DNA of 64,000 nt from contig JAFAER010000041.1 in assembly GCA_023423895.1 (NCBI GenBank), positions 30,028 to 94,027 on the forward strand. The letters are read 5' to 3'. Below the pieces are notes generated by a model, which was not told the origin of the DNA, did no database searches, and saw only the letters and a program-made list of their open reading frames with translations. The DNA is from Pseudomonadota bacterium. GTDB taxonomy: Bacteria > Myxococcota_A > Polyangia > Polyangiales > Polyangiaceae. Made by a program: the position numbers and the translations under genes. Of the stretch, positions 1 to 8,175 are shown one piece after another; position 1 is the stretch's first letter; every line of letters starts with the position of its first letter.

Positions 1-282
1 CGCGAGCGCCTGGGTGAGGGTTCGCCGTTGCCGTCGTTCGCGGGCTTCGAGGAGCTGATGACGCTTCTCGGCCGCGCGCTGCCCGGTGTCACCGTCACCC
101 AGGCCCGCGCGCTTCATGCAGCCGCGCACGGGCTCGCCTCGCAGCTGCTCTCCCATCGTCTGGGATCGATGCCCGACACGTTCGGACGCGCTGAACGTGT
201 CGTCGCGCGCGAGGTCGCCGCCGAGATCGCACACGCCTTCGAGCGACCACGGACGTCGCGCGCCAAAAAGTCCCGGCGGTAG
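1..282 (+). CDS. C-terminal part of a possible TetR-family regulator (5' truncated by window)
   Basis: The frame is open from base 1 and ends at the stop at 280-282, so the N-terminus lies outside the window. About 93 residues are visible. They are alpha-helical, alanine- and histidine-rich (LHAAAHGLASQLLSHRLG), and end in a basic tail (RTSRAKKSRR). A helical C-terminus of this kind suits the ligand-binding half of a TetR-type repressor, but the helix-turn-helix that would prove it is not in view. The gene is convergent with the exo-endo-phosphatase lipoprotein, leaving only 5 bp between stops. Being coding is fairly sure; the family is a guess. Confidence 0.5.
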   Translation, partial: RERLGEGSPLPSFAGFEELMTLLGRALPGVTVTQARALHAAAHGLASQLLSHRLGSMPDTFGRAERVVAREVAAEIAHAFERPRTSRAKKSRR

Positions 283-287
283 GACGC

Positions 288-1253
288 TCAGTCCGCTTCG
301 AACGTTGCGCTCACGGGGTCGTGGTCGGACAACGGGTTGCCCGAAGGGCCGACGAACGATGCCTCGACGGCATGGCTCTTCGGGGTGAGCGTGACCGTCG
401 GGCTCGACCGGAACGCGATCCGATCGATGCGCTCCGGCTCTGCGCACTTGAGTGCGCGGCATGTGCACTCGAGCGACGCCCCGGTGAGGAGCTTCTGAAG
501 GGTCGCCTCGTCCGTGGCCTTCATGTTCGTGTCGCCGGCGACGATCACGGCCTTGCCCGCCGACTGCTGCGCGATCGCGGCCACGAGCTGGTCGACCTGA
601 GCCTCGCGCGCGGCGACGTCCCCCTGCCCGCGCCCGGCGTCGAAGTGCATGTTGTAGACGTCGACGGAGCGCCCGCCGCCGAGGTCGACGACGAAGCGCG
701 CGAATCCTTTCGGCGTCAGGCAGTCGTTGCTGGAGTCGATGATGCCGTTGCACTTCGCCCACTTCGTCCGCGAATGCGACGAGAACGGGAATCGAGAGAG
801 CGTGTTCAGGCCGTCTCCGAGATCGGAGCTCGCGGCCATCGGCGTCGAGCGATGTGGATGAGTCGAGAGAGCAACGAGCGCGTCGTGGTACGTGAAGTCT
901 TCCTGCACGAGCACGAGATCGAATGGATTCAGCTTCGGGCTGATGAGCGGCGTGTTGACGAGCGGGTCGGACCCGGAGATGCCCTGCGGGAGCCCAGCGA
1001 CGTTGTAGGTCAGAACGCGGAAGGTGACGGGCGCGGGCTTCGTGGGTGGTGACGGCTCGTCGGGGACCTCGCCGGGCGGCTCTTGCGCTGGGGCATCGCC
1101 GGGGACCTTGCTGCCGGTCGTCTCGCTCGGGGCCGGGTCGTTCTGCTCGACGGCGTCATCGACCGCGGTGAAGGGCGCAGGGCTTGCCGCACATCCAGCC
1201 ACGCCCACGAAGCCGAGCCAGGCGACCGGAACGAGCAGGTCTCGCAGCAGCAT
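288..1253 (-). CDS. Lipoprotein with endonuclease/exonuclease/phosphatase (DNase I-like) domain
   Basis: The 321-residue protein begins with a lipoprotein signal peptide ending in the lipobox VAGC (Cys about residue 21), then an acidic, proline-rich linker to about residue 70. The rest is an exo-endo-phosphatase fold. TYNVAGLPQG is the first strand, and VQEDF carries the metal-binding Glu. YNMHFDAGRG, AGDTNM, DRIAF and LSDHDPVSA match the catalytic His, Asp/Asn and terminal His-Asp motifs. The substrate could be sphingomyelin or another phosphodiester (bacterial sphingomyelinase C shares this fold) or extracellular DNA; the sequence does not decide. It should act on the outside of the cell, membrane-anchored. 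Two palindromic motifs lie just upstream at 1262-1308. Confidence 0.85.
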   Translation of the reverse strand: MLLRDLLVPVAWLGFVGVAGCAASPAPFTAVDDAVEQNDPAPSETTGSKVPGDAPAQEPPGEVPDEPSPPTKPAPVTFRVLTYNVAGLPQGISGSDPLVNTPLISPKLNPFDLVLVQEDFTYHDALVALSTHPHRSTPMAASSDLGDGLNTLSRFPFSSHSRTKWAKCNGIIDSSNDCLTPKGFARFVVDLGGGRSVDVYNMHFDAGRGQGDVAAREAQVDQLVAAIAQQSAGKAVIVAGDTNMKATDEATLQKLLTGASLECTCRALKCAEPERIDRIAFRSSPTVTLTPKSHAVEASFVGPSGNPLSDHDPVSATFEAD

Positions 1254-1261
1254 GACCTGTA

Positions 1262-1308
1262 CGTAACATCGTTATGCGCGAGCCCAAGTCGGACATAACA
1301 CTGTTACG
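1262..1308. promoter_or_regulatory. Two copies of a CRTAACA-N2-GTTAYG dyad upstream of the phosphatase lipoprotein
   Basis: CGTAACATCGTTATG (1262-1276) and CATAACACTGTTACG (1294-1308) are each 15-bp near-palindromes, and the pair is also arranged as a larger inverted repeat. They sit immediately upstream of the minus-strand lipoprotein start at 1253, a natural operator position. The same half-site CATAAC recurs in the repeats at 9746, 9783, 11069 and 37366. The motif is seen directly; operator function is inferred. Confidence 0.45.
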
Positions 1309-1329
1309 CACAGGAGACGCCTCGATGCG

Positions 1330-2883
1330 TCATCGCCAGACGCGCGACAGGCGGAAGGTGCCGCTGGCGACCGTCAGGATCGTCGCACGCCCTGACGACA
1401 GCGCGATCGCGCGGCCAGCGCCCGTACCGCCCGGATGCACGAACACGCCCTGGTCGCCGTAGCCGGCGTCGAGCTGCCCTTGCGAAGAGAGCCTCATCGA
1501 AATGGAGCTCGATGCGTCCTCGGAACCGGCAGCGCCGACCACGTGGAGCTGGCCTTCGTCCCACGTCACGCCATAGAGCGCTGTGCCTTGCGGAAACGAC
1601 GCTACGCCGGCGACACCGAACCCGGGCAAGTGCGCGCCTTTCTCGGGCTCGAGCGCCACGATGCGTCCCGCCTGGCTCCCCTCACCGGCCGCGAAGTACA
1701 TCGATCCGTCGGGTGCGAACACGAAGTCCGTCGTCGCCCCCACCGCTTCGAGGTCTCCCAGAAAGGTGGTGCCGCCGTTCCCGAACCATGGATCGACCTG
1801 GCCGTCCGGAGTGAGGCGAAGCGCGCAGCTTCCGTTCAGATCGGCGCAGAGGCCGGCAACGACGATGCGCCCCTGCGCGTCGACGTGGAGGGCCATGCCC
1901 GACTGCTGTCCTGGTCGGACCAAACGCGCGGTCCCGTCGATGCCGAAGGAGAGCGCCAGATTTCCGTCCGGCGACAGCTTGCGGACGAAGATGTCCGCAT
2001 CGGCGGTCATGTCCACCGTGCCGCCGATCAAGGTCGAGCCGTCCGGCAACACCTCGATCGCAGTCGCCCACGTGGACTGGCCCGTCGCCCCGCAAATCAC
2101 CCCGCCGCTGCCGTAGCTCGTGTCGAGCGCACCCGAAGCATCGAGCTTCGCGACGCAAGGAGCGCTGTGCGACGCCGGTTCCGCCCCGATGCCGACGACG
2201 AGCAATGAGCCGTCGGGGGCCTCCGCCGCTCGCGCGCCGATGCTGGAGCCTCCCGGGACGAAGTCGAACGAGGCGGTGCCGTCGTTCGCGAACGAGCCGT
2301 CGAGCGCACCGTTCGGCAAGTACCGAGCAACGGCAACGCGCTTCGAGCTCAGTTCATAGCCGACGACGACCGTACGCCCGGCGCGATCGATGATGGCGCT
2401 CGTCGCCTCGACCGAAGCTGGACCGCCGACGATCCCGTTCACGCCGAAGGTGGGGTCGAGCGTGCCCGGGTCGCCCGCGACGACGAGGGTGATCGGCGAC
2501 TCGCGCACGACGCCCTCAGCGTGTGCCCTCAACACGACGGTATGCGTTCCGAACACTGCGTCGGGAGCGGCCGTGAGCATGATCGTGCTCGCCTCCTCCG
2601 TGGCCGCCGGTGCAGGCAGCGCCGCCTGGACGCCCGCGGGAAGCCCCTGCACCTCGAACGTCACCGGCGTCGTGAAGCCTTCGTCGCGGGTCAGCGAGAC
2701 GGGGACCGCGCCTTCGGTCTTCGGCCGTACCGTCGCGGTCGCCGGCGCGCTCAGCGTGAAGGCCGCTGCCGTGGATACAGCTTCGGGTGCAACCCGCTCC
2801 GGCTCCCCTCCACAGCCGGCCATGTGGAGGACCGTCATCATCGCCGTCGTGCCCAGGACTGCTCGCCATCGAATCGCGTTCAT
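1330..2883 (-). CDS. Delta-60 repeat beta-propeller lipoprotein
   Basis: The start was placed at 2883 (MNAIRWRAVLG) because it gives a clean lipoprotein signal peptide ending in HMAGC; the open frame continues upstream but with atypical composition. The mature 517-residue protein has an Ig-like region (about 40-140, VPVSLTRDEGFTTPVTFEV) followed by a propeller of delta-60 repeats. The repeats are recognisable by LDPTFGVNG, LDGSFANDG, LDTSYGSGG, VDPWFGNGG and LDAGYGDQG, spaced roughly 55-60 residues apart. Such proteins are common on the surface of myxobacteria; their ligand is usually unknown. No catalytic motif is visible. It is divergent from the 3057 lipoprotein gene, with about 170 bp shared upstream DNA. 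Confidence 0.85.
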   Translation of the reverse strand: MNAIRWRAVLGTTAMMTVLHMAGCGGEPERVAPEAVSTAAAFTLSAPATATVRPKTEGAVPVSLTRDEGFTTPVTFEVQGLPAGVQAALPAPAATEEASTIMLTAAPDAVFGTHTVVLRAHAEGVVRESPITLVVAGDPGTLDPTFGVNGIVGGPASVEATSAIIDRAGRTVVVGYELSSKRVAVARYLPNGALDGSFANDGTASFDFVPGGSSIGARAAEAPDGSLLVVGIGAEPASHSAPCVAKLDASGALDTSYGSGGVICGATGQSTWATAIEVLPDGSTLIGGTVDMTADADIFVRKLSPDGNLALSFGIDGTARLVRPGQQSGMALHVDAQGRIVVAGLCADLNGSCALRLTPDGQVDPWFGNGGTTFLGDLEAVGATTDFVFAPDGSMYFAAGEGSQAGRIVALEPEKGAHLPGFGVAGVASFPQGTALYGVTWDEGQLHVVGAAGSEDASSSISMRLSSQGQLDAGYGDQGVFVHPGGTGAGRAIALSSGRATILTVASGTFRLSRVWR

Positions 2884-3056
2884 CGAGGAGAACCCTCGAG
2901 CACGGGATGTGCCGCGGCAGCCCCCGCGACGATCCACGCGGATTCGCGTGTGCCTGGGCGTCGATCCCCCGTGCACGCACGACCTGCACGCGTGCCCGCA
3001 CGGGCGCACGGCCGGAGCCGACTGACATCGGCCGCGGCTCTTGCTATGCCGCGGGC

Positions 3057-3614
3057 ATGAAGCGCATTTCCCCCTGTCTGGCACTGTCGGTCGCCCTTCT
3101 TGCGTGCGGAGGGGCGACGAACACCGCGAGCAGCCCCGAAGGGGCGGCGCCGAAGACCGAGGAGGCAAAGGCGCCCTCGCCCCCGAGCGAGGCCGAGCCC
3201 AAGGCGAGCGTCGCGCCCGAGCCGGCGAACACCGCCGCGGTCGCGCCGGCACCGCCGGCCGAAGAGGAGCCCGAGAAATGCGAGGGCGGCTGGGTCTGCG
3301 TGAAGGTGTCGTTCGACACGAAGAAGGTCGAGCCGCGCGAGACGAAGCTGATCGGCGATCCGAAGATCGAGCAGACGTGGTCGAAGTCGAGCGACGGGCG
3401 AACGGTGTCCTTCGACGCGTTCTCGAAGGGCGCCGTGGAGCTGACGCTCCGCCGCAAGCCGGGCAACAAGAACGAGGTCGTCGTGAAGCTCGGGAAGGGC
3501 GGCGAGATCGTCATCGACCGTCGTGACGGCACGGTCGACGACTTCACGCACGTCGGGGCGATCGCCGCGGAGCAGGCGGGCGCGCTGCTGGTCGATCTTC
3601 GCTACATGAAGTAG
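3057..3614 (+). CDS. Small lipoprotein, unknown function
   Basis: The ATG at 3057 was chosen because it begins a compact lipoprotein signal (MKRISPCLALSVALLACGG, lipobox LLAC). A Pro/Ala/Glu-rich linker of about 60 residues follows, typical of myxobacterial lipoproteins that must span periplasm or peptidoglycan. The C-terminal 110 residues form an unrecognised globular domain with two Cys (CEGGWVC) and alternating hydrophobic strands (VEIV/LTLRRK/VVVKLGKGG/IVIDRRDG), probably a beta-sandwich. The total is 185 residues. It is convergent with the next gene on the minus strand. I do not recognise a family, so no role is proposed beyond envelope location. Confidence 0.75.
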   Translation: MKRISPCLALSVALLACGGATNTASSPEGAAPKTEEAKAPSPPSEAEPKASVAPEPANTAAVAPAPPAEEEPEKCEGGWVCVKVSFDTKKVEPRETKLIGDPKIEQTWSKSSDGRTVSFDAFSKGAVELTLRRKPGNKNEVVVKLGKGGEIVIDRRDGTVDDFTHVGAIAAEQAGALLVDLRYMK

Positions 3615-3633
3615 TCGGCTTCGCGCGTGAGCG

Positions 3634-4128
3634 TCAGGGCAGCCGCCCGCACGTGACGACGTCGGAGTAGCCGCCGCCAGACCCAGTGAACGAACAGATG
3701 TCGGGGTAGGTGAGCCGGAAGTACAGCCTGTTCCCGGTCCAGTTCCCTTCCTGCCCGGCATCGGACGTCACCCGCCCGTCGGGATGGAGGACGATCACGT
3801 CCGGATCACCCCCGAAGATGCAACGCTCGCCGTCGAAGTGGAGCCAGAAGTTCATCGTGTCCTTCCCGCAGAGGCCACACGAGTAGCTCCCTTCACACGC
3901 GTCCGTGGGGCTCGCGACCTTCTCGCGCTCGTCCTTCTCAGGCGCTTCCTTCTCGGACGCGTCCTCGCGTGCGGTCTTTTTCGTCTCCGAATCGTCGGCC
4001 TTCGCGCTTTCCGTCGTCGGTGAGGACGTGCAGGACGGCGCACCTCCCTGTGCGTCTGGGCCGCCGCCGCTGCACGCGATGAGGGCCATCGTCACGAGAC
4101 TCGCCGCGAGCGTGAATTTGTGATCCAT
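3634..4128 (-). CDS. Small Cys-containing lipoprotein, unknown function
   Basis: The start at 4128 gives a typical lipoprotein signal (MDHKFTLAASLVTMALIACSG, lipobox LIAC). The linker (about 22-70) is strongly charged, alternating Lys, Glu, Asp and Ser. The C-terminal 90 residues contain CEGSYSCGLC, a later Cys in GERCIFGG, and two more near the end (DICSFTG, VTCGRLP), suggesting disulfides in the periplasm. Aromatic strands (MNFWLHFDG, RLYFRLTY) suggest a lipocalin-like or beta-sandwich fold, though no family is recognised. The total is 164 residues. Its neighbours are other small lipoproteins with no sequence similarity to it. Confidence 0.7.
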   Translation of the reverse strand: MDHKFTLAASLVTMALIACSGGGPDAQGGAPSCTSSPTTESAKADDSETKKTAREDASEKEAPEKDEREKVASPTDACEGSYSCGLCGKDTMNFWLHFDGERCIFGGDPDVIVLHPDGRVTSDAGQEGNWTGNRLYFRLTYPDICSFTGSGGGYSDVVTCGRLP

Positions 4129-4243
4129 GCGCAGCTCATCGGCCGCTCGACGTGGCGGTTGCGTAGAAAAGTGACCGACGTCGAAGTCGACGCGGCCGTC
4201 GCTCGACGTGCGGGCCGTCGACCGTCGTGGTCGGGCGCTCGCC

Positions 4244-4618
4244 TCAGGACTCGGCTGGCGGTTTGCTCGGACCCGTAGCCTCACCCGGCGGCTTCGACCC
4301 CTGGATCCACCGCGCGCAGATGCAGTAGTGCGGGCCCGGTCCTCGCTCGAAACATTTCGCCGGCATCTCGCCGCAGACGCCCGCTTCGAACATGGTGTTG
4401 CAGTCGTGGTCCCCGTGACAGATGCACCCGAGCTTGCTGCAGCTGAAACGGTGGTCTCTGCCTTGTCGATCGGACTTCGACGTCGGGAGCTCCTGCTCGG
4501 TAGCGACCGGCTCCTCGTCGTTCGCTGGTGCAGCTGCACAGCCGGACGTCGCGAGCGCCCCGACCCAGGCCATCGCGACGACGGCAGCGATGCTCTTGCT
4601 GTCGATCCTGTTGATCAT
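4244..4618 (-). CDS. Cys-rich small lipoprotein
   Basis: The start at 4618 (MINRIDSKSIAAVV) yields a lipoprotein signal with lipobox TSGC and a mature part of about 100 residues. The centre is Cys-dense: CSKLGCICHGDHDC, then CGEMPAKC and HYCIC, giving eight cysteines plus histidines in about 45 residues. That pattern suits a small disulfide knot, or possibly metal binding. A Pro/Gly-rich tail follows. No known family is recognised. The upstream open frame (to 4906) overlaps the DUF2203 gene on the same strand, so it is not used as the coding start. Confidence 0.65.
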   Translation of the reverse strand: MINRIDSKSIAAVVAMAWVGALATSGCAAAPANDEEPVATEQELPTSKSDRQGRDHRFSCSKLGCICHGDHDCNTMFEAGVCGEMPAKCFERGPGPHYCICARWIQGSKPPGEATGPSKPPAES

Positions 4619-4677
4619 GGCGCCTCGCCGAGCAACGCGTGTGCCCTCGGTCGAAACGCCGCCGCCTTCGCGGAGAG

Positions 4678-5121
4678 TTAGTTCAGGAGGCGCTGACGCA
4701 TGCTCTGGGCGATGGGCTTTCGTCCCGAGAAGCCCTCTTCGAGCGCGTGATAGTGACCGACTTCGTTCTCGCCGTACTTCCAGCAGAGCCAGACGAGCTT
4801 TCCGTCGACGTTGCCGTAGAAGTCGAGCAATCCGCTGCGCGCGTCCTTCAAGACCGCGCCCATCTCCTCGATGGCCTTCCAGCCGGCGCGGTACTCCTCG
4901 ATGCATCGGACGAGGTCGCGCTTGAGGTCACGAATGTCCGTAGGATCCGCCGGATCCAGCACGATGCGCTCGGGCACGTCGCCGAGCTCACGCCCGAGCC
5001 GGATGAGGAGGGTCTCGATCTCCGACCGGCGCTCGAGCTGCCGCTTCACTGCGACGCTGAGCTTCGGGACGAGATCGTTGACCTCCTCCAGCGTGAAGAC
5101 GTGTGCGTCGCGAGAGTCCAC
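4678..5121 (-). CDS. DUF2203 family protein
   Basis: This 147-residue cytoplasmic protein starts with FTLEEVNDLVPKL and continues as a long helical hairpin (about 20-95). It ends with a conserved block, SGLLDFYGNVDGKLVWLC followed by WKYGENEVGHYH and EGFSGRKPI. This succession is the hallmark of DUF2203, a family of unknown function found in many bacteria and archaea. It lies 13 bp downstream of the FtsX-like permease gene and may be the last cistron of that operon. No catalytic residues can be assigned; the conserved Trp, His and Gly-Glu positions are intact. Confidence 0.8.
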   Translation of the reverse strand: MDSRDAHVFTLEEVNDLVPKLSVAVKRQLERRSEIETLLIRLGRELGDVPERIVLDPADPTDIRDLKRDLVRCIEEYRAGWKAIEEMGAVLKDARSGLLDFYGNVDGKLVWLCWKYGENEVGHYHALEEGFSGRKPIAQSMRQRLLN

Positions 5122-5134
5122 ACGACAGAGGGTA

Positions 5135-6313
5135 TCACGACCGCATCGATTCGAGCGGATCGGCGGTCGCTGCGCGCCATGCCGGCACCACGCTGAGAAG
5201 CACGAACGGGCCGAGCACTGCGATCGTCACTCCCAAGAGCTGCGCCACGTCGACGACGGGAGTGAGCGAAGCCTGCGGATACAGGACACTCCAACCAACG
5301 AGGGCCGGCCTGAGCCCCGGTGCGCCGAGCCAGAACACCCACGCATACCCGAGGAGAAGCCCGAGCGCAGTCGCCGCGGCACCGACGAGGATCGCTTCGA
5401 AGAGCTTCGCCCAGAGGACGTCGGCGGTGGACCAACCAACCGCCTTCAGGATGGCGATCTCACGGCGCTCGTCGGCGCCGATGCCGCTCGCGCGATCCCA
5501 CGCGAGCACGAGCAGCGCGAGGATTGCAGGAATCGACGCCCCGAGGACGAGCCCGGCCCTGCGCCCGTACGCGAGGTGATAGACGCGCTCGAGGAGGTCG
5601 CGTTCGATGACGCGCGCGCCGGGGAGGCGTTCGACGATCGTGCGGGCGACGATCCGCGCCTCTGCGGGGTTGGCGAGCGTGACGGCGATGTCGGTCGCGT
5701 CGCCGTCCGGAACGCCGAGGAGAGCACGCGCGTCTTCCTCGTCGCAGAGGATCACGTCGGACGTCCAGAGATCGAGCGACGACTTGAACGTGCCGACGAG
5801 CTTCATCGCATGCGCGCGCGGATCCGCCGAAGGGAGCCCGAGCTCGTCGCCGGGGAGCATCCCGAGGAAGTGCGCGAGCTCGACGCCCGCGATCATCTCG
5901 TGTTGCCCGGGAGTCAGATCGCGACCGCTGTGCAGCACGCCGTTCGCGACCGAGATCGGTGCGGCACCGCGCGGGGATCCGACGACGGTGACGTTGCCTT
6001 GCAGCGCGGGCAGGAAGATGTACCCCCAGACCCGCGGAGTGACCTCGCGCACGGACGGGATGTCGACGAGCTTGTCGCGCTCACTCGCGGAGATCGTCGC
6101 GGGTCGCCCACCGACCATCTTCTGCACGGCGATGTCGGGATGCGAGGCGCGGGCACGCTCGGCCTCCGCGCGAAGCGACTCCGTGAGGAAGAGGACCGCC
6201 GCAACGAGCGCCACGGCGAAAGCGAGACCGCCGCCGAGCGCGATCGAACGCGCCTTGCGACGCGCGAGCGCTCCGAGAGCATGCGCAAGGAGCGAGCCGC
6301 CGTGCAGCTTCAC
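5135..6313 (-). CDS. FtsX/MacB-type ABC transporter permease
   Basis: The 392-residue protein has the classic FtsX-like layout. TM1 lies at about 20-45 (ALGGGLAFAVALVAAVLFLT), followed by a large extracytoplasmic MacB-like domain of about 220 residues. Three clustered helices follow near the C-terminus (about 260-385), ending in WRAATADPLESMR, the usual FtsX signature. In this family a partner ATPase drives mechanotransmission across the membrane, often lipoprotein or peptide export or enzyme activation. No ATPase gene lies in this operon. Its ATG overlaps the stop of the upstream small gene by 4 bp (ATGA), indicating translational coupling. Confidence 0.85.
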   Translation of the reverse strand: MKLHGGSLLAHALGALARRKARSIALGGGLAFAVALVAAVLFLTESLRAEAERARASHPDIAVQKMVGGRPATISASERDKLVDIPSVREVTPRVWGYIFLPALQGNVTVVGSPRGAAPISVANGVLHSGRDLTPGQHEMIAGVELAHFLGMLPGDELGLPSADPRAHAMKLVGTFKSSLDLWTSDVILCDEEDARALLGVPDGDATDIAVTLANPAEARIVARTIVERLPGARVIERDLLERVYHLAYGRRAGLVLGASIPAILALLVLAWDRASGIGADERREIAILKAVGWSTADVLWAKLFEAILVGAAATALGLLLGYAWVFWLGAPGLRPALVGWSVLYPQASLTPVVDVAQLLGVTIAVLGPFVLLSVVPAWRAATADPLESMRS

Positions 6314-6672
6314 GGAGCGCTCCTCTTCCGGACGGGTGACGCCGCCGCGCTCGGGTTCGCGCGCACGGCAGCTGCCGTCCAGACCTCGATCGGCGGAGCC
6401 ATCGCACCGCCGGCAGGATCCGGATCCGGCAGCGCAGGTCCATCGGCGAACGCGGCGCCCGGCTCCTCGAGCGACGGCGCGCGAAGCCAGCGCGCCCCGC
6501 CCGAGAGCGCCAGATCACTGGTCGGCAGCCGAGCGGCGACGGTGGCGAGCGCAGACTCCTGTGCTCGTCGTGCGTCTCGTCTTGCACGCGCGTCGATCGA
6601 CAGCGCCGCGATGACCAGCGCCGGGCTCACGAGCCCGAAGAGCGCGATCGCTCTGGCACGCGCGTCCGTCAT
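6310..6672 (-). CDS. Small membrane-anchored protein, unknown function
   Basis: This 120-residue protein has one N-terminal hydrophobic segment (ALFGLVSPALVIAALSIDA, about 9-28), a short Arg/Ala-rich helix, and a low-complexity Pro/Ala/Gly-rich remainder (GPALPDPDPAGGAMAPP). It overlaps the MlaE-like gene by 4 bp upstream and the FtsX-like gene by 4 bp downstream, so it is almost certainly translated as part of the operon. No family is recognised. Given its position between two permease genes, it might be a small accessory or assembly subunit; that is inference only. Confidence 0.7.
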   Translation of the reverse strand: MTDARARAIALFGLVSPALVIAALSIDARARRDARRAQESALATVAARLPTSDLALSGGARWLRAPSLEEPGAAFADGPALPDPDPAGGAMAPPIEVWTAAAVRANPSAAASPVRKRSAP

Positions 6673-7577
6673 GTCGTCTGGAACATGATCAGGATCTTCG
6701 TCAGCAGGAAGTCTGCGATGAGGATCGCGATCGACACGGCGACGACCGTTCGCGTGGTCGACAGACCGACGCCCTCCGTGCCGCCCGTCGTGCGAAGGCC
6801 GAAGTGGCAGCCGACGATCGAGATGATGTACCCGAAGAACGGCGTCTTCGCGATGCCGGCCACGAAGTCCATGATGCGCACGGACTCGAGCGACGAGTTG
6901 ATGAAGAAGACGGGCGCGATGTCGAACTGCACCGCGCAGATCAAGACCGCTCCCGCGACGCCCAGCGCGAGCGCATAGACGCTCAGCACCGGCATCACGA
7001 TGATCGCCGCCACCATGCGAGGCAGCACGAGCTTCTTCGCGGGATCGGCACCGAGCGCACGGATCGCGTCGACCTGTTCGGTCACGTTCATCGCGCCGAC
7101 CTCGGCCGCCATTCCGCTGCCGATGCGTCCGCCGACGATCACCGCCGTCAGGGTCGGGGCGAGCTCACGACAGAACGAGAGCGACACGACGCGCGGGATG
7201 TACTCGAGGCCGCCGAAGCGCTGGAGCCCGAACGCGAACTGAATCGTCATGACCATGCCGATGAACACGGACGTGACGGTGACGATGCCCATCGACTTCA
7301 CGCCCAGCGACTCGAGCTGCTGGATCGTCGCCGAGAGCTCGAACGGACGGCGGAAGAGCGACTTCGTCGTGCGAGCCGTGAGGAGCGCCACCTCCCCGAG
7401 GTGCTCCATGAAGCGGCGCCATCGCGCGATGTGGAACTCGAGAAACGTCGGCGCGGGCGGCGGAGGGGGAAGCGAGAAGCCGCGCTGCATCGCGCCCACC
7501 GACATGGGCGGGATCGACTCCGGGCCGCTCTCTCCGATCGCGGTGGAGCTCGACGGCGGCGGCGGCCCCTGGGTCAT
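6669..7577 (-). CDS. MlaE-family ABC transporter permease
   Basis: The start at 7577 (MTQGPPPP) was preferred because its ATG overlaps the preceding stop by 4 bp; the upstream in-frame extension is a shadow of the neighbouring gene. After a Pro-rich cytoplasmic N-terminus (about 1-45) come the MlaE/YrbE features. These are SLGVKSMGIVTVTSVFIGMV, then CRELAPTLTAVIVGGRIGSG with the conserved ELAP and GRIG motifs, AEVGAMNVTEQVDAIRALG, and four to five further helices. The family moves phospholipids between outer and inner membranes together with an MlaF ATPase and an MCE-domain MlaD protein. Neither of those is encoded nearby. Confidence 0.9.
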   Translation of the reverse strand: MTQGPPPPSSSTAIGESGPESIPPMSVGAMQRGFSLPPPPPAPTFLEFHIARWRRFMEHLGEVALLTARTTKSLFRRPFELSATIQQLESLGVKSMGIVTVTSVFIGMVMTIQFAFGLQRFGGLEYIPRVVSLSFCRELAPTLTAVIVGGRIGSGMAAEVGAMNVTEQVDAIRALGADPAKKLVLPRMVAAIIVMPVLSVYALALGVAGAVLICAVQFDIAPVFFINSSLESVRIMDFVAGIAKTPFFGYIISIVGCHFGLRTTGGTEGVGLSTTRTVVAVSIAILIADFLLTKILIMFQTT

Positions 7578-8119
7578 CCGGCGACCCCCGAGCCAGGCAG
7601 TGTCCGGAACCCGCGGACGAACGACTCGAACGCAGGCGCGCCCTTGTCGAAGCCGCTCGGCGCCCCGAAGTAGACGAAGTCGTAGATGCAGCCGTCCTTC
7701 GAGAGGACGTAGACATCGATGTGCATCGGGACGCCGTCCCACTTCGCCTTGAGCTTCGTGTGGAGCGCTTCGCGGCCGTCGAACGGTTCGGTCTCCTGCG
7801 TGATGTACTCGCGCTCGGTCGCTCCGATGAGGAGATGGTTGGTGAGCGCGACGAGCGGCGTTCGGTCGTCGGCCGACAGACAGCGCGCGTTCAGGAGCAC
7901 CGACGCAGCGTTCGCGTCGTCACGGAAGGCGAGGCTCGCGTCGTCGACCTCGACGCGACGCCAGCTCGCCGGGGGTTCCGGGAGCTTGAACGCGATCGGA
8001 CCATTTCTGTAGACGTTGCCGTCGAAGGAGCCGTGGGACTTTCCTCCACCGCAGGCGGCGAGGCTTGCCGCCGCGAAGGAGAGGCCCAGCGCCACCATCA
8101 AGCGAAGCCCAAGCCACAT
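7574..8119 (-). CDS. Lipoprotein, first gene of the MlaE/FtsX operon
   Basis: The 181-residue protein has a lipoprotein signal peptide (LMVALGLSFAAASLAACGGG, lipobox LAAC). The mature domain has alternating strands and helices: VYRNGPIAFKLPEPPASWRR, then LAFRDDANAASVLLNARC and a C-terminal CIYDFVYFG followed by FESFVRGFRTL. This arrangement resembles small lipoproteins of the PsbP/DUF1795-like fold, but I cannot name a family with certainty. It is translationally coupled (ATGA at 7574-7577) to the MlaE-like permease, so a role beside that transporter in the envelope is plausible. The 56-bp gap to cysS holds the divergent promoters. Confidence 0.75.
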   Translation of the reverse strand: MWLGLRLMVALGLSFAAASLAACGGGKSHGSFDGNVYRNGPIAFKLPEPPASWRRVEVDDASLAFRDDANAASVLLNARCLSADDRTPLVALTNHLLIGATEREYITQETEPFDGREALHTKLKAKWDGVPMHIDVYVLSKDGCIYDFVYFGAPSGFDKGAPAFESFVRGFRTLPGSGVAG

Positions 8120-8175
8120 CGGCCCGATCAGATAGCACCGCCTGCGGGCGAAATAGAGGTAATCTCTCCGGCCCG

